Source of the DNA: Paenibacillus aceris
GTDB taxonomy: Bacteria; Bacillota; Bacilli; Paenibacillales; NBRC-103111
Direction of reading: 5' to 3'
Assembly (NCBI RefSeq): GCF_017874035.1
Contig: NZ_JAGGKV010000025.1
Location: 36,266 to 100,265 of the forward strand
Length of the DNA stretch: 64,000 nucleotides
Below are positions 58,371 to 64,000 of this stretch, piece by piece (the stretch's first letter is position 1; the number at the start of each line of letters is the position of its first letter). The notes below the pieces were generated by a model. That model was not told the origin of the DNA and did no database searches. It saw only the letters and a list, made by a program, of their open reading frames with translations. A program made the position numbers and the translations under genes.

Positions 58371-59191
58371 AAAATTGTGTATCCTTTTTGCTCGGCTGCA
58401 TATTTCTCGTTATAGGCAAATACATGATTAATCGCTTCAGCTACAGACTCGACGTGATAAGTTGCTCGTTGTTTGACATCCGGGTGAGCGCCTTTCATTG
58501 CAAAGCTATGGGGAGTTACGCCGAACATGGAGATATCATTGAAGGAATCTCCGATACATGCGATTTCTTCAGGTTGTAGGCCCAATTTCTCAATAAGCAC
58601 AAGCAGCGAGTTGCCTTTGGAAACTTGGAGCGGCATAATGTCCAAGCAATCCTTGTCGGAGATGAACAGTTCGACTTGATCGCCGAGCTTTTCCTCCATT
58701 AGTGCCTTAAGCTTTAAGAGTACATGGATATCACCAAACAAAGAGAATTTACAAACGGATAGTTCGCCTCTTAATGACTGTTCCAAGTCCTCTTTCAAAA
58801 TAAAAGGCCGGAATGTTCGTGACTGAACGTCGTCGGAGGCAGGTGTCAGATGCGTGATATAATTCGCTTCCCCCGAGCAAACCAGCTTGACGAGATCAAA
58901 ATCTTTCAGCAATTGGTACACTTGAAAAGATACTTCAGGATCGAAAAGCTCGGATTTCAAAAACGTACCGTCCTCCAGATGGATGAATGCGCCATTTTGT
59001 GATAAGGAATAAGCTCGATGCCCAATTTCCTCTAAGACTTGCTGCATCTCTACATTCATTCTTCCTGATGCCAGACAGAGTATCATATCGGCTTCTTTTA
59101 CTCTTTTGAGGGCGGCTTGTTCTCGTGCGCTAACCTTCTTGCTATGATCGAGCAATGTGCCATCCAAATCACTTACGATAAGCTTAATCAT
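58367..59191 (-). CDS. Cof-type HAD phosphatase
   Basis: 274 aa from ATG 59191 (MIKLIVSDLDGTLLDHSKKVS), behind AAGGAG; the longer frame lies within the DeoR gene. HAD motif I SDLDGTLLD (Asp8 and Asp10), motif II LASGRMN, motif III KGNSLLVLIEKLGL and motif IV IACIGDSFNDISMF. C2-type cap as in Cof/YidA-like sugar-phosphate phosphatases. Overlaps the DeoR stop by 8 bases and the MFS start by 4, so all three are tightly coupled. Confidence 0.92.
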   Translation of the reverse strand: MIKLIVSDLDGTLLDHSKKVSAREQAALKRVKEADMILCLASGRMNVEMQQVLEEIGHRAYSLSQNGAFIHLEDGTFLKSELFDPEVSFQVYQLLKDFDLVKLVCSGEANYITHLTPASDDVQSRTFRPFILKEDLEQSLRGELSVCKFSLFGDIHVLLKLKALMEEKLGDQVELFISDKDCLDIMPLQVSKGNSLLVLIEKLGLQPEEIACIGDSFNDISMFGVTPHSFAMKGAHPDVKQRATYHVESVAEAINHVFAYNEKYAAEQKGYTIL

Positions 59192-59960
59192 GTAAGTCAT
59201 CTCCTTCTGCATAAACGATTTCAACTTCGCTTGCAAGTAATTTTTCTTTCATTTCCGGGCTTAACGCCTGATCCGTAACGAGAATATCGATGCTATCGAA
59301 ACCTACCACACGATGAAAAAGCCTTTTACCAAACTTGGAGTGATCGGCTAAAACAATGACCTGATCAGCATGCTGCATCATGGCGCGAACTAGATAACTA
59401 TCCTCTTCGTTAGGCGCCGACAGGCCCTCTTCCGTAATTCCACAGGTCCCGATCAATAGCTTATCGACGTGGTAATCATTTAACATTTCAATTGCTTTTG
59501 CTCCGTATACGCTATGGTGTTTGTTGTCCAAGACACCGCCAAGAATATGGATCGTCGTCTGATCCTTACGGGTTAAGATAGCAGCAATTTCTATGGAGCT
59601 TGTCACCACTACATTGTTCTTAGAGCTTAGTGCGGTTGCAGCATGAAGAACTGTGGTGGAAGCATCCATCATAATATAGTCCCCATCCTGTATGAGCCCT
59701 GCGGCAGCCTTGCCGATGGTTAGCTTCGAGGAGGACTCGGCTTGCAGTCTTTGCTCATAGTTGCCTACTTCTTTGGATAGAGTGGGAAGGATAGCGCCGC
59801 CGCGTGTTCGCACAATGCGTCCTTGCTCCTCAAGCTTCACCATGTCACGCCTCGCCGTATCCCGGGAAACATCGTAGAGCTCACAAATCACATCAACCGT
59901 AATGCGCTTATTCGATTTTAAGTAATCAATAATTGAAATGAGTCTCTCTTCTTGAAACAA
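59184..59960 (-). CDS. DeoR/GlpR-family transcriptional regulator
   Basis: 258 aa from TTG 59960 (MFQEERLISIIDYLKSNKRI), 10 bases after GAAGGGAG; the longer frame would start in the promoter and be too long for the family. HTH: ITVDVICELYDVSRDTARRDMVKLEEQGRIVRTRGGAIL (two blocks). The sugar-phosphate sensing domain has IGKAAAGLIQDGDYIMMDASTTV, TSSIEIAAIL, LADHSKFGKRLF. Likely represses its own operon until a sugar phosphate accumulates. TAAGT repeats lie upstream. Confidence 0.92.
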   Translation of the reverse strand: MFQEERLISIIDYLKSNKRITVDVICELYDVSRDTARRDMVKLEEQGRIVRTRGGAILPTLSKEVGNYEQRLQAESSSKLTIGKAAAGLIQDGDYIMMDASTTVLHAATALSSKNNVVVTSSIEIAAILTRKDQTTIHILGGVLDNKHHSVYGAKAIEMLNDYHVDKLLIGTCGITEEGLSAPNEEDSYLVRAMMQHADQVIVLADHSKFGKRLFHRVVGFDSIDILVTDQALSPEMKEKLLASEVEIVYAEGDDLHD

Positions 59961-59981
59961 TTGATTTTCACTCCCTTCGCT

Positions 59982-60006
59982 TAAGTGAATATAAGTGTTT
60001 TTAAGT
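59982..60006. promoter_or_regulatory. Three TAAGT direct repeats, 10-bp period
   Basis: TAAGT at 59982, 59992 and 60002, on one face of the helix, just upstream of the DeoR-family start (ACTTA on the coding strand). Candidate operator of the operon's own regulator. Confidence 0.55.
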
Positions 60007-60067
60007 ATTATCATTATTATATGACTGCAGTTTCTTTTTTTCAACCATCCATTCATTAAAATTTCGT

Positions 60068-60106
60068 AAAAAAAACCGCACAATCGTCTAAGAACGAATG
60101 TACGGT
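60068..60106 (-). terminator. Terminator of FAD-oxidoreductase gene
   Basis: On the minus strand ACCGTACATTCGT, a six-base loop, ACGATTGTGCGGT and TTTTTTT; 11 of 13 stem positions pair. Confidence 0.75.
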
Positions 60107-60112
60107 CTTTCG

Positions 60113-61768
60113 TTATTTTACAGCTGTTTTTTTACGGGTCTGCACATAGCTGGGATACGTAATTTCTCCGCTATCGAGCTTTCTAATTTCTTCTTCATTC
60201 CAACCGCTAATTTTGTTCGTGCCGGTTATTCCCGTCAACTTGATTTGGTAATGGGCAGCTAAATATTGCTGCAGCTTGGCCATTTCATCCGGTGTAATCT
60301 CTCTAAGCTTTTGCTTGCCATGAACTTGACCCAGAATGACGCCGATCGATTCAGCTGCCAGACTCGTATTCGGTTGAATTCTTGTGCTGCCATAAGCAAT
60401 CGCCGAAGAGCCCACATTTTTTCCAGCCGCAATGACATTTTCATAGTTTTTCAGCAAAAAGCTGCGCAGTGGCATGCCGTATTTATCGGGACGTCCCATT
60501 TCAATTCCCCACTTGTTGGCGCTCGTGCCCTGTAAATCAAGCGGATAACCGCCGATGCTGACATTATCCCAGAACATCGTGCCCGAAAGGAGATCGGACG
60601 GTTTTAATACATAATCCATTTCGTAATGATTATATTCCCGTACATAAGGATAAGTCGGCAGTTCGCCAAGCTCGGCATGCTCCCAGCCCGGCAATGTTTT
60701 TCGGAAATGCCCCAGAATGGACGCCGTTTCTTTATTGCCCAATGTAACAGCCTCCTGGATGGATTCTGGTTTGGACGGGTCAACCGTATACACCAGAAGG
60801 GCGTTAATCAAAACTTCCCCATCCCTTTGATTCACGGCATTTAATCCTCTTAAAAATAAGCGGTCATTAGAAGGATGATAAGCTTTCGTCATTCCGCTTA
60901 GTCCGATTGCAAAGCTGTCGCTGACATAGCCGCCGCCGAATTGTTTGGATTTTTCATCGGGTTTTAGCGCGTTGAAAGTTGTATTGAACTTTTTCCAATC
61001 GACATGCTTGAACTTCATCATCATGCCGGCACTCATATATTCGATCTCTTTTTGTCCATAAAATTTCTCAAGTCCTGGCAATCTTTTGGCATCAAGTCGA
61101 GAGATGAGCGCAGCGTAATCGCTATTATCGACCCAGTAGCTCGCTGTAATCTTCTTCTTCTCATTTTGAGCTGTTGTATACACAATAGAAGCAACTTTGT
61201 GCATGTTGTCAGGCGTTTTGAGTTGCTCAATTTCATTCATGGTGACCCCGGATTCAACAGGGATATTTAGGATCAATTTATTCATATAGGAAGTAAACTC
61301 GGAAAGCTTGCGAATCTTGGCATTACGGAAACCGTCGAATAATTCTTTAACACGGCCTTGTACGAGTAAATGACCTTGATCGTCGCGTGTTTCGTCCAGA
61401 AAGAGCATTTGACTCTGAAGAATTTGACCCCCAAAAGCCTTATGAGGATCAAGAACCTTAACCTTCAAGCCTTCATCTGCCGCCGCCCGGGCTAAATACA
61501 GACCTTCTAGCTCACTGCCGATTACAACTACGTCAAATTGCTCCGATGGATACGTGTTTAAATTTTCATTACTGATTCCTGCCGCTGGAGCCGAGGGCGC
61601 TACGCTAGCAGGGGGAGGATCTTGATGCGTGATAGTTGGTGCTGTAAGATCAGCAGGTTCCTCTATTGCTTGTTTATGTCCGAATTTGCCGAAAGTGAAG
61701 ACTGACAAAACAATAAGGATAACGACAAGAGCAATGACGAGTTGAACTCTTGATTTTCGTAAACGCAT
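60113..61768 (-). CDS. Membrane-anchored/exported FAD-dependent oxidoreductase
   Basis: 551 aa. N-terminal helix (VQLVIALVVILIVLSVFTFG, ~8-27) and a Pro/Ala linker (~40-65), so the enzyme domain is outside the membrane. The dinucleotide loop is FDVVVIGSELEGLYLARAAA (~77-96), with the form GSELEG rather than GxGxxG, then EGLKVKVLDPHKAFGGQIL. A C-terminal FAD motif is GMPLRSFLLKNYENVIAAGKNVGSSA. Resembles the FAD-dependent 'xanthan-lyase-associated' oxidoreductase family. SD AAAGGAG. Monocistronic. Confidence 0.85.
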   Translation of the reverse strand: MRLRKSRVQLVIALVVILIVLSVFTFGKFGHKQAIEEPADLTAPTITHQDPPPASVAPSAPAAGISNENLNTYPSEQFDVVVIGSELEGLYLARAAADEGLKVKVLDPHKAFGGQILQSQMLFLDETRDDQGHLLVQGRVKELFDGFRNAKIRKLSEFTSYMNKLILNIPVESGVTMNEIEQLKTPDNMHKVASIVYTTAQNEKKKITASYWVDNSDYAALISRLDAKRLPGLEKFYGQKEIEYMSAGMMMKFKHVDWKKFNTTFNALKPDEKSKQFGGGYVSDSFAIGLSGMTKAYHPSNDRLFLRGLNAVNQRDGEVLINALLVYTVDPSKPESIQEAVTLGNKETASILGHFRKTLPGWEHAELGELPTYPYVREYNHYEMDYVLKPSDLLSGTMFWDNVSIGGYPLDLQGTSANKWGIEMGRPDKYGMPLRSFLLKNYENVIAAGKNVGSSAIAYGSTRIQPNTSLAAESIGVILGQVHGKQKLREITPDEMAKLQQYLAAHYQIKLTGITGTNKISGWNEEEIRKLDSGEITYPSYVQTRKKTAVK

Positions 61769-61984
61769 GTATGAGCTCCTTTAGTGATAGTCTTATATCT
61801 CGTTTAGTTTAGCAGTTTCATAGGGGATTTAACAGACTCGACAAATCGATATTTTAAAAGATTCCAAGTACGACCCCCCTAAACATTTCCTCAAGGGCGA
61901 ATCCTTGTAACATAACCAGGAACCCTTCGCGAAGGCTCCACATTATTTATACCAATCATATGAATAAGGGAGAGGGAACTTGAT

Positions 61985-63199
61985 ATGAAAAAGAATTTAA
62001 TGAAAAAAGCTGTAGCAACTGGACTAGTATTAACAATGGTAATGGGAGGCGCTTCTGCAGCGTTTGCCAAAGGAAATGACCGTGATGACCACGGCAAAGG
62101 AAACAATAGCTATAATAGCTTTTATAATAATGGTAAAAACAACAAGGGTAACATTAGCGGCAACATTCAAATCCGCATTAACTTTGACGACCTCAAAGGC
62201 GCTCAATGGGCAATGCGTTACATAGCTAGCTTGGCATCCAAACAAGTATTCGAAGGCTACGAAGACGGTACGTTCAAACCGGACAAATCCGTTTCCCGTA
62301 TTGAAGCGATTACAGCCGCTGTAAGATTGATGGGTCTGCGTGATCAAGCGGAATCCGCTACTGAAATGGCAACAAAATTAAACTTCAAAGATGCTGATAA
62401 AATCCCTGCTTGGGCAGTAGGATACGTAGCTGTAGCACTTGAAAACGACCTTTTCACTGAGAGCGATGACTCCGTTCAACCGAATAAAGAAGCTGACCGC
62501 CTATGGGCAACTACGCTTCTAGTGAAAGCTCTGAAACTTGAGTCCGAAGCTAAAGCAAAAATGAACACAGCACTTACTTTCAAAGATGCAAAACAAATCC
62601 CTGCTGGATCTGTTGGCTATGTAGCTGTAGCTATCGAAAAAGGTCTAGTTGACGGATTCGAAGATAACACATTCAGACCAAACCAAAACGTAACACGTGC
62701 CCAATTGGCAGCTTTGTTGGATCGTACTGGCGGGCAAATGCCTGATGAAGAAAACAACGTAGCTGGAACTGTGAACGCAGCAGTTTACAATAACGTGCTT
62801 CCGGTAACTAAAGCGGGAGTTACAACAAACTATGTTCTGCACCCGGATGCATTCATTTTGCGTAACGGCGTGAAAGTTGCTGCTTCCGATATTCAAGTTG
62901 GAGACGAAGTAAAAGTTCGTTCTTTCAATAATCAAGTTGTATTCGTAGAAGTTACGAAATTGGCGCAAGTGAACCAATCTTTTGATGTAGTAGGTACATT
63001 GAACGGAACAACCGTTGATGCCAATGGTAAAATCACAACGATTTCCATCACTCAAAATATCAATAACGTTAACCAAACTACGGTTTACAACGTAGCAGCT
63101 AACGTAGCTTTGACAGGCAACCTTGGTTCATTTACACAAGGTCATGTTGTAGAGCTTAAAGGTCAAAACCAAGTTGTTACATCTATTGATGTAAAATAA
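61985..63199 (+). CDS. S-layer homology (SLH) domain surface protein
   Basis: 404 aa. Signal peptide ~1-29 (LMKKAVATGLVLTMVMGGASAAFA), then a Gly/Asn/Asp-rich linker. Three SLH repeats at ~68-120, ~133-180 and ~196-245 (e.g. FEGYEDGTFKPDKSVSRIEA, LVDGFEDNTFRPNQNVTRAQ; the middle one is degenerate, TESDDSVQPNKEADRLWA). They bind pyruvylated secondary wall polymer. A C-terminal beta domain (~255-404) follows. SD AGGGAGAGGG. The gene has a biased codon set (AAC, GTA, GCT) typical of highly expressed genes. Confidence 0.95.
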   Translation: MKKNLMKKAVATGLVLTMVMGGASAAFAKGNDRDDHGKGNNSYNSFYNNGKNNKGNISGNIQIRINFDDLKGAQWAMRYIASLASKQVFEGYEDGTFKPDKSVSRIEAITAAVRLMGLRDQAESATEMATKLNFKDADKIPAWAVGYVAVALENDLFTESDDSVQPNKEADRLWATTLLVKALKLESEAKAKMNTALTFKDAKQIPAGSVGYVAVAIEKGLVDGFEDNTFRPNQNVTRAQLAALLDRTGGQMPDEENNVAGTVNAAVYNNVLPVTKAGVTTNYVLHPDAFILRNGVKVAASDIQVGDEVKVRSFNNQVVFVEVTKLAQVNQSFDVVGTLNGTTVDANGKITTISITQNINNVNQTTVYNVAANVALTGNLGSFTQGHVVELKGQNQVVTSIDVK

Positions 63200-63249
63200 A
63201 TGATGTAAGGTAATAAAGAACTCTTAGAGAGATAGACGAAGGTTAAATA

Positions 63250-63297
63250 CAACATAACAGGCTCCTCGCTTTTTATAGCGAGGGGCTGTTGTGTTTT
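63250..63297 (+). terminator. Terminator of SLH gene
   Basis: CCTCGCT-TTTTAT-AGCGAGG (63264-63283) with outer AACA/TGTT pairing, then GTGTTTT. Confidence 0.8.
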
Positions 63298-63361
63298 ATG
63301 CCGTATAAACTTCCGTTTCTTGTGGGAAACTGTTCTTTATCTTGAAAGGAGTGGTATTGAT

Positions 63362-63640
63362 ATGAACGAAACACTTATGGAAACATTCAAAAGGTATTAC
63401 GCCGACTATAGAGGGTCTGCCAATATGGAGCAAAGCTTTACCGATGCTTACCAAGCTATGGCGTATCATGTTATTGAGCAAACGGATCATTTCGCCCAGG
63501 GGGGCAACTTGGAGGCTATTCAAAATATGATCCGCGAATACAAAGAGATCGGCTTAGCAGTTGCACCTAGCAATGATGCACTGAAAGAGCGTTTCGAACA
63601 GGAATTGGTTGAAGAAATGCTTAATCGAGGACATTCATAA
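63362..63640 (+). CDS. Small acidic hypothetical protein
   Basis: 92 aa from ATG 63362 behind AAAGGAG; an in-frame upstream start 42 bases earlier lies in the preceding terminator and is rejected. Helical, acidic (MNETLMETFKRYYADYRGS, LEAIQNMIREYKEIGLAVA). Function unknown. Lies between the SLH gene and the rRNA promoters. Confidence 0.65.
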   Translation: MNETLMETFKRYYADYRGSANMEQSFTDAYQAMAYHVIEQTDHFAQGGNLEAIQNMIREYKEIGLAVAPSNDALKERFEQELVEEMLNRGHS

Positions 63641-63683
63641 TAAAATGCTTAACCGAACCATCTGAAAAAAATGTAGAAAAGTG

Positions 63684-63712
63684 TTGCATTATTTCTGCCA
63701 CCATGGTATATT
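63684..63712 (+). promoter_or_regulatory. rRNA operon promoter P1
   Basis: TTGCAT (63684-63689), 17-base spacer, TATATT (63707-63712), followed by GTCATTCCGGCC, a downstream sequence shared with P2. Confidence 0.8.
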
Positions 63713-63767
63713 GTCATTCCGGCCAAGACGAGCTGAAAATTTCATCGAAAAATGTAAAAAATAAAGC

Positions 63768-63797
63768 TTGCGTCTGGTTGGTTGAATGTGCTATATT
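63768..63797 (+). promoter_or_regulatory. rRNA operon promoter P2
   Basis: TTGCGT (63768-63773), 18-base spacer, TATATT (63792-63797), then GTAATTCCGGCC. Tandem promoters with the same downstream element are typical for rrn operons in this group. Confidence 0.8.
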
Positions 63798-63838
63798 GTA
63801 ATTCCGGCCGCGAGAGTGGTACGGAATGAGAGAGAAAT

Positions 63839-63853
63839 TGATCTTTGAAAACT
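63839..63853 (+). promoter_or_regulatory. rRNA leader boxA-like antitermination site
   Basis: TGATCTTTGAAAACT is the boxA-type sequence of Bacillales rRNA leaders. Small hairpins follow (AGTCGA-GCAA-TCGACT at ~63881-63896 and GAGATT-GTAA-AATCTC near 63898-63913), probably part of processing stems. Confidence 0.75.
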
Positions 63854-63946
63854 GAACAACGAGTGAGTAAAGCACAGTCGAGCAATCGACTATAAATGAG
63901 ATTGTAAAATCTCGCTAGCAAGTCAATGAGTACAATTAAGCTTTTC

Positions 63947-64000
63947 TATTATGGAGAGTTTGATCCTGGCTCAGGACGAACGCTGGCGGCGTGCCTAATA
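63947..64000 (+). rRNA. 16S ribosomal RNA, 5' end only
   Basis: GGAGAGTTTGATCCTGGCTC and the following AGGACGAACGCTGGCGGCGT are the invariant 5' end of bacterial 16S rRNA. The mature end is placed about seven bases before GAGAG by analogy with Bacillus. The gene is cut off by the window edge. Confidence 0.98.

Overview
The window is a chromosomal stretch of a low-to-mid-GC Firmicute, most likely Paenibacillus or a close relative. This is inferred from the split glycine decarboxylase (gcvPA/gcvPB) under a tandem glycine riboswitch, LplB/LplC-type sugar ABC transporters with lipoprotein binding proteins, an SLH-domain surface protein, a YusU-like protein, strong AGGAGG-type ribosome binding sites with several TTG/GTG starts, and a Bacillales-type rRNA leader. 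The last ~50 bases are the start of a 16S rRNA gene behind two promoters, so the window runs into an rrn operon.

Layout. 1-2.2 kb: truncated MFS permease and a Gfo/Idh/MocA oxidoreductase, then a hexanucleotide satellite. 2.5-4.1 kb: WYL regulator and a frameshifted DinB gene. 4.1-9.0 kb: glycine cleavage system, gcvT-gcvPA-gcvPB leftward under a tandem riboswitch, gcvH rightward. 9.0-9.6 kb: non-coding DNA with repeated small palindromes. 9.6-21.8 kb: LacI-headed colinear catabolic cluster (AtuA-like DUF1446 protein, DUF4387 protein, two ABC permeases, binding protein, two ADP-ribosylglycohydrolase-family proteins, ribokinase, alpha/beta hydrolase). 22.1-27.2 kb: GntR-headed companion cluster with a paralogous binding protein, an FGE-fold protein and a glycosidase-like protein; it lacks permeases but keeps a 26-codon relic of one. 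27-36.9 kb: mixed housekeeping and detoxification genes (two APH-fold kinases, DinB, CorA, erythromycin-esterase family, P-loop kinase) and a GH2 glycosidase divergent from an AraC regulator. 37-47.7 kb: CYTH, GNAT, orphan ParB-like protein, AraC regulator, GGDEF-EAL protein, PHP phosphatase, LysR regulator, DHA2 drug exporter with PadR regulator. 47.66-48.69 kb: a striking 113-bp tandem array of hairpins. 48.9-57 kb: HAD phosphatase, PAS histidine kinase, CheX, SDR, YusU-like, esterase, sigma factor, DEAD-box helicase. 57-60 kb: DeoR-HAD-MFS operon. 60-63.6 kb: FAD oxidoreductase, SLH protein, small protein. 63.6-64 kb: rRNA promoters, boxA and 16S start.

The most interesting unit is the pair of catabolic clusters. 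The first imports a substrate through its own binding protein and permeases, and encodes two cytoplasmic ADP-ribosylglycohydrolase-fold enzymes (one fused to beta-sandwich modules) plus a ribokinase, which suggests release and phosphorylation of ribose or a related sugar from a glycoside. The second carries a near-identical binding protein under a different regulator whose 17-bp palindrome occurs both before its own gene and before the binding-protein gene. Substrate and chemistry cannot be fixed from sequence alone. The 113-bp array, with seven copies of a terminator-like hairpin between convergent genes, is the clearest unexplained DNA structure.
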